From assembly GCA_012839095.1 (NCBI GenBank), contig DUOA01000093.1:1-52482 (forward strand): a stretch of DNA of 52,482 nt, given 5' to 3'. Origin of the DNA: Clostridiales bacterium. GTDB taxonomy: Bacteria > Bacillota > Clostridia > Caldicoprobacterales > DTU083. Position numbers and translations under genes: made by a program. The notes under the pieces are model-generated. The model did no database searches, was not told the DNA's origin, and saw only the letters and a list, made by a program, of their open reading frames with translations. This document shows, piece after piece, positions 17,916 through 26,889 of this stretch. The number at the start of each line of letters is the position of its first letter. Positions within the stretch are counted from its first letter, which is position 1.

Positions 17916-18614
17916 TTCACATACAAACAGGTAGAAGTCTTCATACCTGCCCTGATAATCACACTCTATGGGGTGATCATTCCGGTGAATCAAATGATTC
18001 GTAATCAGCCAGGTTTTCATCCCCAGCGAGGAAACGATCATGTCCTCCTGCACATCATTTCCTACCATCATGCATTGTTCAGGCAGTTTTCCCAATGCCT
18101 CCAGTATCTCAGTGTAAAACTCCGGATTAGGCTTGCAGTAACAATTCTGTTCATAGCTGGAGATATATTCAAAATCGTCAGGGCTTAGCCCGGCCCAATC
18201 AATACGATGAAGAATCGCCTTTCGCGGAAATAAAGGATTGGTTGCAATGACAAGGGAATATCCCTTATCCTTCAGTACATCTACTGACTGCTTAATCAAG
18301 GGCGATGCCTGTACAGAATTTCTCACCTTAAGGAATCCTTCATCATAAAACCGATCAAACCTCTCCTGATAGACTTTTAGGTCGCCGTCTATCAATTGGG
18401 AAAAGGTATCCATAAATACCTGTTCGTTGGTTTTTTTCTCAAGGTTGGCTATCATGGCTTCAGTACCTGCCCATACATGGCTTACCAGTTCATCGGCACT
18501 GATTATGTCCTGAAAGGATTTTCCCAACTCCCCAAAATAAATTTTCATAAACTCATCCATGTCAAGAGGCAGCAAGGTGCCGTCAAGATCAAAGAAAATT
18601 GTGTCAAACAACAA
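17898..18614 (-). CDS. HAD-family hydrolase
   Basis: Haloacid-dehalogenase-type phosphatase of 238 residues. Motif I is FFDLDGTLLP (7-16) with Asp9 nucleophile and Asp11; motif II is VIATNP near the middle; motif IV is MVGNDVQEDM with paired acids. An all-helical cap lies between motifs I and II. The start is TTG at 18614 (or the TTG one codon later); GGGAGG overlaps the last codons of the CapA-like gene upstream, so the two are closely coupled (two-base gap). Substrate unknown; it could be a small phosphorylated metabolite. It ends the long leftward ispH-to-HAD operon. Confidence 0.88.
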   Translation of the reverse strand: MLFDTIFFDLDGTLLPLDMDEFMKIYFGELGKSFQDIISADELVSHVWAGTEAMIANLEKKTNEQVFMDTFSQLIDGDLKVYQERFDRFYDEGFLKVRNSVQASPLIKQSVDVLKDKGYSLVIATNPLFPRKAILHRIDWAGLSPDDFEYISSYEQNCYCKPNPEFYTEILEALGKLPEQCMMVGNDVQEDMIVSSLGMKTWLITNHLIHRNDHPIECDYQGRYEDFYLFVCELPGLS

Positions 18615-18616
18615 AT

Positions 18617-19864
18617 CTACCTCCCGGTGCTGTCTTCAGCTTTATCCATATCCGTCATCTCTTCAGCAAATATTACGTCATCTTTCGTTATTCCGTATTT
18701 CAGCTTAGTGCTGTACTCCAGCAGTCGATTTATCACTCTTTCCCGATCCTTGCCCTTTAGCAGGGTAGGCTGATAGTCATTAACATTATCAACAGATGAT
18801 ATGCTGCATGGGTACACTATCCCTTCCTGCCCGGCAAGCTCCCCATTGCGGAAAGTAAAAATGCTTTGGAAGACAAAAGTATCTTTGTCCGATGGATTGC
18901 GGTTGCCGCCAAAGCAGAAGTTGCCCAGACTGTAAACGATGTATTTGTCCTTATACTTGTCAATCCCCTGAATTACATGGGGATGATGACCTACTACAAT
19001 ATCCGCACCATGATCTATGGAAAACCTACCCAGCTCAATCTGTACTGAATTGGGGTAGTTGGAACGCTCTATGCCCCAATGAAAGGAAACAATGACAATA
19101 TCAGCCTTCTGCCTGGCTTCCAGTATATCATTTTTCAGGGAATCCTTTATCCCCGTACTCCAGCCTTGGTAACCTATGCTGCCTATGGTGATGCCTTTTG
19201 TTTCATAGTAGGCTATATGTCCTTCACCTGAATACAGTATGCCTGCCTGTTCAAGGGTTGCAAGGGTATCCTGAAATCCCTTTTTCAGGTAGTCGTAAAT
19301 ATGGTTGTTTGAGATGTTGACTGCTTCTATACTGCCTTCCTTCAGAATATTTACATAGGAGGGATCACCCTTGAAACGAAATTTCTTCTCAGCCTTTTTC
19401 TTTTCCCTGGTAAAGGTAGTTTCCAGATTTACCAGGGTCAGATCATCATTTTCAAAAATCGGTTTCACTCCCCTGAAAAAGTAGGAATCGTCACCGCCCA
19501 CTCTCTCATATCTGTCAGGAAATGAATTGACATATGTAAAGGCTTCATCCGTTCCGATGGTGCAGTCACCTGCGAAAGAAATCCGGATCTCCACCGTCTC
19601 CTCCTGTTCCGGACCAGGATCAGGTTCGATTGTTGCAGCAGGTGTTTCCTCAGGCTTTTGTGTATTTACAGTGTGAATACCCGGGGATGGCTCAGGATCA
19701 TTCTGCTGCGGTGGTGGAGTCTCAGTCTGCCCGTTATCTGTAGTTTCCACATCTTCATGACCGATATCGGAGCTTCCGGAAGATTCATTTCCCGGCAGAA
19801 AGACACAATTTGCCAGACTCCCCGCTATTATCAGGATCAAAATAAAAGGGAGGATTCTTTTCAT
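18617..19864 (-). CDS. CapA-like lipoprotein (poly-gamma-glutamate capsule family fold)
   Basis: Secreted lipoprotein of 415 residues. The N-terminus is a short basic-hydrophobic signal with lipobox SLANC, lipidated at Cys20, then about 70 residues rich in Pro, Glu and Thr that look like a flexible wall-spanning linker. The rest is the CapA/PGA_cap domain, a metallophosphatase-like fold: ISFAGDCTIG (95-104), VNLETTFT (145-152), NISNNHIYDY (183-192), SFHWGIE and VVGHHPHVIQGI. Its role in capsule or wall polymer handling is uncertain because pgsB and pgsC genes are absent here. The ATG at 19864 has AAGGGG upstream and directly starts the signal peptide; an upstream in-frame ATG at 19903 overlaps ackA and gives a poor signal. 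Confidence 0.88.
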   Translation of the reverse strand: MKRILPFILILIIAGSLANCVFLPGNESSGSSDIGHEDVETTDNGQTETPPPQQNDPEPSPGIHTVNTQKPEETPAATIEPDPGPEQEETVEIRISFAGDCTIGTDEAFTYVNSFPDRYERVGGDDSYFFRGVKPIFENDDLTLVNLETTFTREKKKAEKKFRFKGDPSYVNILKEGSIEAVNISNNHIYDYLKKGFQDTLATLEQAGILYSGEGHIAYYETKGITIGSIGYQGWSTGIKDSLKNDILEARQKADIVIVSFHWGIERSNYPNSVQIELGRFSIDHGADIVVGHHPHVIQGIDKYKDKYIVYSLGNFCFGGNRNPSDKDTFVFQSIFTFRNGELAGQEGIVYPCSISSVDNVNDYQPTLLKGKDRERVINRLLEYSTKLKYGITKDDVIFAEEMTDMDKAEDSTGR

Positions 19865-19899
19865 TATATCTACCCCTTGCCCGTTATTTTTCCAGTCAA

Positions 19900-21165
19900 T
19901 CATTTTTCAAAGGGATACACTTCAGGCGCTCCCTGTTTTAAACATCCTATAAAAAGAGCATCATATCCTATTACAATCTCTTCGTCAGTGGGAATAACCA
20001 ATACGGATACAGGAGTGCCGCCCATTTTGCTGCTCCTGGCTACCTCCATTTCCTGCTTTTTGTAAGAATTTTCCTCCTTAATTTCAAACGAGAGGTTTTC
20101 CAGATATGACAGAATTCTGGCTCTGATATTTCCTTCATTTTCTCCTATGCCTGCAGTAAATACAATAGCATGAGTTTCCGGCAAGGTGGCCAGGTATGCT
20201 CCTATGTATTTGGCTGCCCGATAGGCATAAATCGATAAGGCAGCATCTGCCGCTGCATCTCCATCCATTGCCCGTTTACGGATCTCCTGCATCATGGAAA
20301 CCCCGGTCAGGGCCTTAAGTCCGCTTTGCTTGTTCAAAGCCTGCATAACACTCCGATAAGCCTCAGCCAAGGATATACCCTTGTCCTCTACCAGCCTTTC
20401 CGCTACATGGGAAATCAGAGCCGGATCAATATCTCCGGTACGGGTGCCCATGACCAGACCTTCCAGGGGAGTAAAACCCATACTGGTGTCAACTGATTTT
20501 CCATTCCGTATCTTGGTTATGCTGCAGCCATTTCCCAGATGAACGGTAATTCCATTAAACTCCTTATAGGGTATATTCAGAAACCTGGCAGCTCTTTTTG
20601 CTACAAAAAGGTGGGAAGTGCCATGAAATCCATATCTGCGGACTCCATAGCCCCTGTACCATTCTTCCGGAATGGCATAGCGGTAGGCATGTTCAGGCAT
20701 GTCAGCATGAAATGCCGTATCAAAGACAGCTACATGGGGTATCTTCGGCAAAAGCTTCATAGCCTCTTCAATTCCGGTCAGATTGGGAGCATTATGTAAT
20801 GGAGCCAGGGGTATTAATTCCTTTATGGTCTGAATAACACTTTCATCAATCAATACACTGGCGTTATACCTTTCGCCTCCATGAACCACTCTGTGACCCA
20901 CGCTGCATATGGACTCCATGGGAACGTTGTTTTTTTCCAGCTCGCGAAAGAGCAAAATCAGCGCTTCATTGTGGGTTCTTACCGGAATGTCCTTCTGATG
21001 CCTGCAGCCTCCAATATCATATCTCAGCCGGCTTTTCTCTTCGTTGCCTACCTCCTGTACAATACCGCTCAGGTGGGACCTCAATATGTTTTCATTATCC
21101 CGTTCAAATAAATTGAATTTCAGGGATGAAGATCCGCTGTTAAGGGAAAGTATGTACTGCTTCAT
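19900..21165 (-). CDS. ackA: Acetate kinase
   Basis: Acetate kinase of 421 residues (about 20 longer than most), which makes ATP and acetate from acetyl phosphate. The N-terminal LNSGSSSLKF (8-17) is the family signature, with GHRVVHGGERYNAS, VAVFDTAFH and RRYGFHGTSHLFVAKRAA marking the substrate site, and VFTAGIGENEGNIRARI in the nucleotide-binding half. GGAGG is six bases before the ATG. It lies 12 bases after the nitrilase-like gene in a long leftward operon. Phosphotransacetylase (pta), its usual partner, is not in the window. Confidence 0.97.
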   Translation of the reverse strand: MKQYILSLNSGSSSLKFNLFERDNENILRSHLSGIVQEVGNEEKSRLRYDIGGCRHQKDIPVRTHNEALILLFRELEKNNVPMESICSVGHRVVHGGERYNASVLIDESVIQTIKELIPLAPLHNAPNLTGIEEAMKLLPKIPHVAVFDTAFHADMPEHAYRYAIPEEWYRGYGVRRYGFHGTSHLFVAKRAARFLNIPYKEFNGITVHLGNGCSITKIRNGKSVDTSMGFTPLEGLVMGTRTGDIDPALISHVAERLVEDKGISLAEAYRSVMQALNKQSGLKALTGVSMMQEIRKRAMDGDAAADAALSIYAYRAAKYIGAYLATLPETHAIVFTAGIGENEGNIRARILSYLENLSFEIKEENSYKKQEMEVARSSKMGGTPVSVLVIPTDEEIVIGYDALFIGCLKQGAPEVYPFEK

Positions 21166-21177
21166 GAAAAACCTCCA

Positions 21178-22176
21178 TTATTCAATATCATTGATAAATA
21201 CGGTTATTATCTCTTCGCTGTTCCAGCCTTCTGCTATCTTCACAAAATGTTCAACTGGCTGCAAAGCACTGTAGCCTGTTTTCCTGCCGGTATAATTCTT
21301 TTCCAGAATGGAAGACTGACCCTCAAAGCACAGGTCGTAAAGACAACCGGTCATCATGGGATTCATTGCATATGCAAAACCACGGGAATCTACTGCAGTC
21401 CATACACTTTTCATCCAGCCTTCCTGTTCGTCCCGATTCCAGGGCTTGCTGTTGGCAGATGGCTGAATCAGTATATTGGCTCCCAGTTCAACCAACCTTT
21501 GCAATACATCCTCCTTAAAGCCATCCAGGCAGACAGCAATTCCCAGTTTCCCGAAGGGGGAATCAAAAACCTTCAGATCGCTCAGAGAGCCGCTGACAAT
21601 ATCAAAGCCCTTTTCATCCTCCAAGTCCGGTACCAGGTAAACTTTTTTCTGATAACCCATAATTCGGCCATCCGGGCCAAACAGGAAGCAAATATTGTAA
21701 ACATCCGGCAGATTGAATTGATATGTATTGCCCCTTTCCCATGGCTTATCAGGCAGACTGATTATATCAGGCAAAAGGATGGAGCCTGCTGCCAGATAGA
21801 TACCATACTCCCTGGCAAGCCCGGAAAAGGTCTCAAAATAGGCTTTTGCTGCTGTATCTGCCCTGGCCAGTATGAGGGAACGTATAAGGCCTGTCCTGTA
21901 ACTCAGCTTGTACTTAAGCGTCTGGGCAGCATAGCAGACCGCCAATCTGATAATGGCGGACCTGAGGGACCCAGCCCTGAAAACCCAATCAGGAGAATCC
22001 ATAAGCACCAGCGGTGTACCCACGTCCTCCGGGAACGCCGCCAGAATATCAAGGTTTTCAGACTTTGCCGGACACTTGTCCAGCAATGAACGAATTTTAG
22101 CCTCAAAAGCTTCCCGGCTTCTGTAGTGTTCCGCTGACCAATTCATCTGAACAGCGCACAATGCTTTTTGCTTCAT
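21178..22176 (-). CDS. Carbon-nitrogen hydrolase (nitrilase superfamily)
   Basis: Amidase-type enzyme of 332 residues. The Glu-Lys-Cys triad can be placed at Glu50 (AAFPEDVGTP), Lys177 or Lys178 (GYQKKVYLVPD) and Cys216 (GIAVCLDGFKED). A later ANILIQPSANSKPWN strand fits the fold. The spacing between Glu and Lys is longer than usual, with an insert around residues 60-110. No signal peptide. A strong GGAGGGG precedes the ATG. It lies between ispG (60-base gap) and ackA (12-base gap). The amide substrate cannot be predicted. Confidence 0.85.
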   Translation of the reverse strand: MKQKALCAVQMNWSAEHYRSREAFEAKIRSLLDKCPAKSENLDILAAFPEDVGTPLVLMDSPDWVFRAGSLRSAIIRLAVCYAAQTLKYKLSYRTGLIRSLILARADTAAKAYFETFSGLAREYGIYLAAGSILLPDIISLPDKPWERGNTYQFNLPDVYNICFLFGPDGRIMGYQKKVYLVPDLEDEKGFDIVSGSLSDLKVFDSPFGKLGIAVCLDGFKEDVLQRLVELGANILIQPSANSKPWNRDEQEGWMKSVWTAVDSRGFAYAMNPMMTGCLYDLCFEGQSSILEKNYTGRKTGYSALQPVEHFVKIAEGWNSEEIITVFINDIE

Positions 22177-22236
22177 GGCCTACCCCTCCCCCATGAATAC
22201 AGGAAAAAGAAAATATGCAGGCTGGAAAATAACTTG

Positions 22237-23295
22237 TCAATTTTCCAGTATTGTCTCAATTTCTTTAATTAATTCATCCACCAGGTCCTCTTCCCTTACC
22301 TTTCTAACAATCTCTCCCTTTCGGAAGATCAGGCCTTCTCCATTTCCTCCGGCTATTCCAATATCAGCCCTTCTTGCCTCTCCGGGTCCGTTTACTGCAC
22401 AGCCCATTACGGCTACCTTAATATGCTTTTTCACCCATGAAAGTCTGTTTTCCACTTCATGGGCAATCCGTATCAAATCAAGCCGGGTCCGGCCGCAGGT
22501 AGGACAGGAAATCAATTCAATGCCTTCACGGATATGACCCAGAGCTTTCAAAATTTCCCTTCCCACAATAACCTCTTCCACCGGATCACCTGTCAGTGAG
22601 ACCCGAATGGTATTTCCAATTCCCTCTGAAAGCAAAGCTCCTATGCCTACACTGGATTTAATGGTCCCCCTGCCTGCTGTTCCTGATTCCGTCACACCCA
22701 CATGCAAAGGATAATCCACCTTTTTGGATATAAGCCTGTAGCTCTCTATCATCTCCTGTACATCAGAGGATTTAACCGATATGACAATGTTATAAAACTG
22801 AAGCTCTTCGAGTATTTCCACATGCCGCATTGCGCTTTCCACCAGGGCTTCCGGGCATACTCCACCGTATTTCTGCAATAAATCACGCTGCAGGGAGCCT
22901 GAATTAACCCCTATGCGAATAGGAATTCCCTTGTCCTGAGCAGCCTCAACTACAGCTCTGACCCTGTCCTTTTTCCCGATGTTGCCCGGATTAATACGCA
23001 GCTTGGCCACGCCGTTCTCTATGGATTTAAGTGCCAGTCTGTAATCAAAATGAATATCCGCTGCCAGAGGGATATGAATCTCAGGAATTATTTTTGCCAG
23101 GGCTTCAGCAGCCTCCTGGTCCTGTACGGTGCAGCGAATGATATCACATCCGGCTTCTTCCAGCCTGTGTATCTGAGCAACGGTGGCTTCCACATCTCTG
23201 GTATCGGTATTGGTCATGGACTGGACGGTTATGGGTGCATCTCCGCCAATTGCCTTGCTGCCCACCTGAACTTTTCTTGTTTTCGCCCTTTGCAT
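22237..23295 (-). CDS. ispG: 4-hydroxy-3-methylbut-2-enyl-diphosphate synthase (IspG)
   Basis: Iron-sulphur enzyme of 352 residues catalysing the penultimate step of the MEP isoprenoid pathway. The TIM-barrel part begins [22 protein letters not shown] and includes [12 protein letters not shown] and [10 protein letters not shown]. The cluster-binding part shows [13 protein letters not shown] and [14 protein letters not shown], carrying the conserved cysteines. Length fits the short bacterial form. The CAGGAGG site lies nine bases before the ATG. It follows ispH by 32 bases, so the last two MEP enzymes are made together. Confidence 0.97.
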   Translation of the reverse strand: MQRAKTRKVQVGSKAIGGDAPITVQSMTNTDTRDVEATVAQIHRLEEAGCDIIRCTVQDQEAAEALAKIIPEIHIPLAADIHFDYRLALKSIENGVAKLRINPGNIGKKDRVRAVVEAAQDKGIPIRIGVNSGSLQRDLLQKYGGVCPEALVESAMRHVEILEELQFYNIVISVKSSDVQEMIESYRLISKKVDYPLHVGVTESGTAGRGTIKSSVGIGALLSEGIGNTIRVSLTGDPVEEVIVGREILKALGHIREGIELISCPTCGRTRLDLIRIAHEVENRLSWVKKHIKVAVMGCAVNGPGEARRADIGIAGGNGEGLIFRKGEIVRKVREEDLVDELIKEIETILEN

Positions 23296-23327
23296 TCAGC
23301 ACGCCTCCTGTAATGCTTCCTTGAATG

Positions 23328-24224
23328 TCAATCTGATTTTCTTTCCTCCTGATCCCGCTTGCCGGAAGCGCCTTCTCCCCTGAGCTTATCCATTACTTCC
23401 TTCATAATCCAATCCGGCGTTGAGGCACCTGCTGTTACTCCAACTCTTTTCAGCTTTGGATCCGAAATGACCCATTCCGGCAGTTCGCCGGCATTTTCCA
23501 CAAGCAAAGTATTGCTGCAGTTTTCCCTGCAGATCTCATACAGTTTTTTTGTGTTGGAGCTGTGTCTGCCCCCTATTACAACCATCAGGTCAACAATTTT
23601 GGATACCCGATCTGCACTCTCCTGTCTTTCTCTGGTTGCACTGCATATGGTATTAAAGGCCAGTACATCCCGTGCTTGTCCGGTAACCGCCTGGACGGTC
23701 TTCTCAAAATTAATGTGCTTTTCAGTTGTTTGCGACAGTACACATACCTTGTCCGGCAGATTCTCCAGATCACTTCCATCCCTGGTAACCAAAGCTGTAT
23801 TGTTGCACCATCCATTGATTCCTATTACCTCAGGATGGTTTTTATCACCCACAATAATGATTTGATAGCCTTCACCATGATATTTTCTGGCTTTCATTTG
23901 AATGCTTGTTACATAAGGACAGGTGGCATTCAACACCTTAGCACCGGTCCGGCTGATTTGATCGATAATATCAGGAACCACCCCATGAGATCGGATAACA
24001 ACCGTATCCCCTTCCTTTAAATTCGGGATCTCCCCTATGTCTATCCTGCGAATCCCCTCTTGTTCCAGTTTCTCCACAAGATCCCTGTTATGAATGAGGG
24101 GACCAAGAGTATACACCTTTGATTCATTGTCTGTATTATATTCTGAAGTCATATCAACTGCCCGTTTAACACCAAAGCAAAATCCTGCATTTTCTGCTAT
24201 TATTATCTGCCTGGACATTTGCAT
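23328..24224 (-). CDS. ispH: 4-hydroxy-3-methylbut-2-enyl diphosphate reductase (IspH)
   Basis: Iron-sulphur enzyme of 298 residues that makes IPP and DMAPP, the last step of the MEP pathway. The three conserved cysteines are in AENAGFCFGVKRAVD, LNATCPYVTSIQ and FNTICSATRERQ; the substrate-binding VIRSHGV, GDKNHPEV and VVIGGRHSSNTKKL motifs are present. There is no fused S1 ribosomal domain, unlike many clostridial versions. It is the first gene of a leftward operon (ispH, ispG, nitrilase, ackA, CapA-like, HAD) with small gaps, and a good promoter lies just upstream. Confidence 0.97.
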   Translation of the reverse strand: MQMSRQIIIAENAGFCFGVKRAVDMTSEYNTDNESKVYTLGPLIHNRDLVEKLEQEGIRRIDIGEIPNLKEGDTVVIRSHGVVPDIIDQISRTGAKVLNATCPYVTSIQMKARKYHGEGYQIIIVGDKNHPEVIGINGWCNNTALVTRDGSDLENLPDKVCVLSQTTEKHINFEKTVQAVTGQARDVLAFNTICSATRERQESADRVSKIVDLMVVIGGRHSSNTKKLYEICRENCSNTLLVENAGELPEWVISDPKLKRVGVTAGASTPDWIMKEVMDKLRGEGASGKRDQEERKSD

Positions 24225-24256
24225 TTTCCTTCCCTGAAAGAGAGCTTTTGACTAAT

Positions 24257-24284
24257 AGTATATCGTAATCTAACGTTATTTCAA
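24257..24284 (-). promoter_or_regulatory. Promoter of ispH operon
   Basis: Minus-strand TTGAAA (24284-24279) and TATACT (24262-24257), 16 bases apart, about 35 bases before the ispH start. Confidence 0.6.
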
Positions 24285-24327
24285 AGAAAATAATAAAATT
24301 TAAGTAAATACTGGAAAAGAAGGACAA

Positions 24328-24363
24328 AAACAGCCGCATCATTACTTCAGGATGCGGCTGTTT
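24328..24363 (-). terminator. Rho-independent terminator after alanyl-tRNA synthetase gene
   Basis: A 13-base-pair perfect stem (AAACAGCCGCATC and complement) with a 10-base loop, followed on the minus strand by TTTTTGTCC. It is 20 bases after the stop and isolates this gene from ispH. Confidence 0.85.
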
Positions 24364-24382
24364 AAGTGTAGTTTATGCGATA

Positions 24383-26170
24383 TCAGTCTGTCAATACAGC
24401 TCTGATTCTTCTGACTCCGGCTGATGAGCTCTCTTCCTTTTTAATTTTGAAGCGGCCCAGTTCCCCCGTTCTGGATGCATGCGGTCCGCCGCAGATTTCT
24501 TTGGAAAAGTCCCCTACGGTATAAACCTTTACCATATTGCCGTACCTGGAATCAAACAAGCCTATGGCTCCGGATTGCTGGGCCTCTTCAACGGGCATTT
24601 CAGTACAGCTTATCTCTATATCCTTCTCAATGACTTCATTTACCAAGCGCTCTATCTCATCCAGCTCTTCCCGGTTTACCTTGCGGGGGAAGGAAAAATC
24701 GAAACGCAGCCTTTCAGCCGTTATATTGCTTCCCCTTTGCTCAACACTCTCTCCCAATACCTTTCTCAGTGCAGCATGCAGCAGATGGGTAGCAGTATGC
24801 AGCCTGGCTGTCTCTTCAGTATGATCGGCAAGTCCGCCTTTGAATCTCTTGGCTGCACCGGCCTGGGAAATCTCCTGATGACGGCGGAAACTTTCATTAA
24901 AACCTTCCACATCAACAGAATACCCCCTCTCCTCAGCCAATTCCTGTGTAAACTCCAAAGGGAAACCAAAGGTATCATACAGACGAAAAGCGCTTGGTCC
25001 GTCAATTACATTTGCAGCCTTTTCCATTCTGGCAACAAGCTTGTCAAATTCTCGCAGTCCCTGCCTTATGGTTCTCTGGAATCGTTCTTCTTCCAGAGCC
25101 AGTTCCCGGCTTATGGTTTCTGCATTACTTTCAAGCTCCGGATATATATGGCGATACTGCTCTATAACCACCTGTGCAATTTCCGGAGTGCTTCCCTCGG
25201 GAATGCCTATTTGCAGCCCAAATCTGATGGCGCGTCGGATCAGCCTTCTTAACACATAACCCTGGTCCACGTTGGAGGGAGTGACACCTTTTTCATCCCC
25301 CAGGATAAAAACGGCAGTACGTATATGGTCTGCTACGATCCGAAAAGCCCGGTCTGTTTCTTCATCCTGCCCGTATTTCTGCTCAGCCAGCTGCTTTATC
25401 CTGTCCATGATATCCTTGTAGAGATCCGTGTCATAGACCGAATCCACACCCTGCAAAACAGCAATGGTGCGTTCCAGGCCCATGCCGGTGTCCACATTCT
25501 TCTGCTTAAGGGGCTCGTATCTGCCATCCGCAGTTTTGTTGTACTCCATGAATACATCATTCCAGATTTCAACATACTTACTGCAGCTGCAGCCGGGTTG
25601 GCAGTCAGGGCTGCACTTTTCCCCGCCGGTATCAATGAACATTTCCGTATCCGGTCCACAGGGGCCGGTAGCACCTGCAGGGCCCCACCAATTGTGTTCC
25701 TTGGGCAGGAAAAATATGCGTTCCTCCGGTACTCCGAGAGCACGCCAATAGTTATAGGACTCCATATCGCGGGGGGCATCCTCGTCGCCTGCAAATACTG
25801 TAAAATACAGTTTCTCTTTCGGGATACCCAGCCACTTTTCTGAAGTAAGGAATTCCCAGCTCCATTCAATGGCTTCTTTCTTAAAATAATCGCCCAAAGA
25901 CCAGTTTCCCAGCATTTCAAAGAAGGTACAATGAGTCGCATCACCGACATCATCTATGTCTCCGGTACGAATGCACTTCTGGACATTGGTCAGCCGGACT
26001 CCTTCCGGATGCTTTGCTCCTAGCAGATAAGGTACCAGCGGGTGCATGCCGGCAGTAGTAAAGAGGACAGTCGGGTCATTCTCGGGTATGACAGAAGCAC
26101 TGGGAATGACGGCATGTCCTTTTTCTTTAAAAAACAAAAGGAACTTATCCCTCAGTTCATAGGATTTCAA
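24383..26170 (-). CDS. alaS: Alanine--tRNA ligase, short form lacking C-Ala
   Basis: Alanyl-tRNA synthetase of 595 residues; standard bacterial AlaS is about 870-880. The class II core is complete (FTTAGMHPLVPYLLG, HCTFFEMLGNWSLGDYFKKEA at 80-100, DTGMGLER at 227-234). A Cys-rich insert follows the glycine-rich loop (KCSPDCQPGCSCSK, 185-198). The editing domain is present with HTATH (458-462) and Cys560 and His564 as the zinc ligands in CGGPHASRTGELG. The protein ends right after this domain, so the C-Ala oligomerisation domain is absent. The start is TTG at 26170, eight bases after GGAG; upstream in-frame ATGs lack a ribosome site. Known Clostridia can carry such a short form, sometimes beside a full-length AlaS. 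Confidence 0.92.
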   Translation of the reverse strand: MKSYELRDKFLLFFKEKGHAVIPSASVIPENDPTVLFTTAGMHPLVPYLLGAKHPEGVRLTNVQKCIRTGDIDDVGDATHCTFFEMLGNWSLGDYFKKEAIEWSWEFLTSEKWLGIPKEKLYFTVFAGDEDAPRDMESYNYWRALGVPEERIFFLPKEHNWWGPAGATGPCGPDTEMFIDTGGEKCSPDCQPGCSCSKYVEIWNDVFMEYNKTADGRYEPLKQKNVDTGMGLERTIAVLQGVDSVYDTDLYKDIMDRIKQLAEQKYGQDEETDRAFRIVADHIRTAVFILGDEKGVTPSNVDQGYVLRRLIRRAIRFGLQIGIPEGSTPEIAQVVIEQYRHIYPELESNAETISRELALEEERFQRTIRQGLREFDKLVARMEKAANVIDGPSAFRLYDTFGFPLEFTQELAEERGYSVDVEGFNESFRRHQEISQAGAAKRFKGGLADHTEETARLHTATHLLHAALRKVLGESVEQRGSNITAERLRFDFSFPRKVNREELDEIERLVNEVIEKDIEISCTEMPVEEAQQSGAIGLFDSRYGNMVKVYTVGDFSKEICGGPHASRTGELGRFKIKKEESSSAGVRRIRAVLTD

Positions 26171-26260
26171 ATAAAAACACTCCTTTAAAATCTTTTGCAT
26201 ATGGATAATAAACAGAATCGAAATTTCTGCTTTCATTTTCCACGATAGTCATTAAGTAGT

Positions 26261-26289
26261 ATTATACAAAGTTGAAGAAATGATGTCAA
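26261..26289 (-). promoter_or_regulatory. Consensus sigma-A promoter of alanyl-tRNA synthetase gene
   Basis: Minus-strand TTGACA (26289-26284) and TATAAT (26266-26261) are exactly 17 bases apart, a perfect consensus. The -35 hexamer overlaps the TGA stop of the NlpC/P60 gene. The leader of about 85 bases is too short for a T-box. Confidence 0.85.
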
Positions 26290-26723
26290 TTGTACTTCAT
26301 AAAACGGACAGCTCCTCTGCAGCGTGCCTTCCAGTGCCTTTCCATCTTGCTGATTACCAGATTGCCCCTGGGTGACATGTGAGCAAATTCCCGTTCGCTG
26401 ATCATTACTCCGGAATGGGTAATAATTCCTCTTGATATGGCAAAATATACCAAATCAAGAGGTTTTAGATTGTTCAGGGGTACCTGAACAGCATTCAGCT
26501 TCTGTATACTGCGTATATATCTTTGCGGGTCGGTCTTGTACCAATTTTCATCTATTTCCCTTCCGTCGCTGTCCGGCAGCAGAATACCAAAATTTCTATA
26601 GAAGTGAACCACAAATCCCAGACAGTCCAGTCCCTTTAATGTTCTTCCATTGTGTTTAAAGGGAACTCCTTTATATTGCTCCAGTACTTTCCTGACATCC
26701 TTCTCACTAATATTATCCTTCAC
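26286..26723 (-). CDS. NlpC/P60-family cysteine peptidase
   Basis: Papain-like peptidase domain of 145 residues from the chosen start. The catalytic cysteine is Cys34 in LDCLGFVVHFYRNFGI, the His is His103 in THSGVMI, and His115 (FAHMSPRG) is the likely third polar residue. No signal peptide or wall-binding domain is present, so it is either cytoplasmic or a spore- or phage-derived type. The start is GTG at 26723 with GAGG eight bases upstream; an in-frame ATG at 26789 has no ribosome site. NlpC/P60 proteins normally cut gamma-D-Glu-diamino acid bonds in wall peptides; the small size suggests a different or restricted target. Confidence 0.8.
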   Translation of the reverse strand: MKDNISEKDVRKVLEQYKGVPFKHNGRTLKGLDCLGFVVHFYRNFGILLPDSDGREIDENWYKTDPQRYIRSIQKLNAVQVPLNNLKPLDLVYFAISRGIITHSGVMISEREFAHMSPRGNLVISKMERHWKARCRGAVRFMKYN

Positions 26724-26889
26724 TGCCTTTACCTCTTTTCCTCTCCTGAATATCAGCTTATGCAGTACTGATTTGTTTGTTGACAGCATAAAGGCAATTC
26801 ACTTTTTGAGCAGCTGCAACATATTATTGTAGTAGGCTAGATGTCTTTCTGCAAAATTACTATACAAGTTTCGTAAGCGAGGTGATTCC

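Noticed and set aside
21247-22089. 280-codon plus-strand frame opposite the nitrilase-family gene
   Set aside because: Antisense shadow of a clear nitrilase-family gene, with no family features of its own.
24479-25252. 257-codon plus-strand frame opposite the alanyl-tRNA synthetase gene
   Set aside because: It mirrors conserved synthetase codons; no recognisable domain or ribosome site.
26171-26260. T-box riboswitch before the alanyl-tRNA synthetase gene
   Set aside because: Leader from the consensus promoter is about 85 bases, without a T-box sequence or specifier stem-loop.
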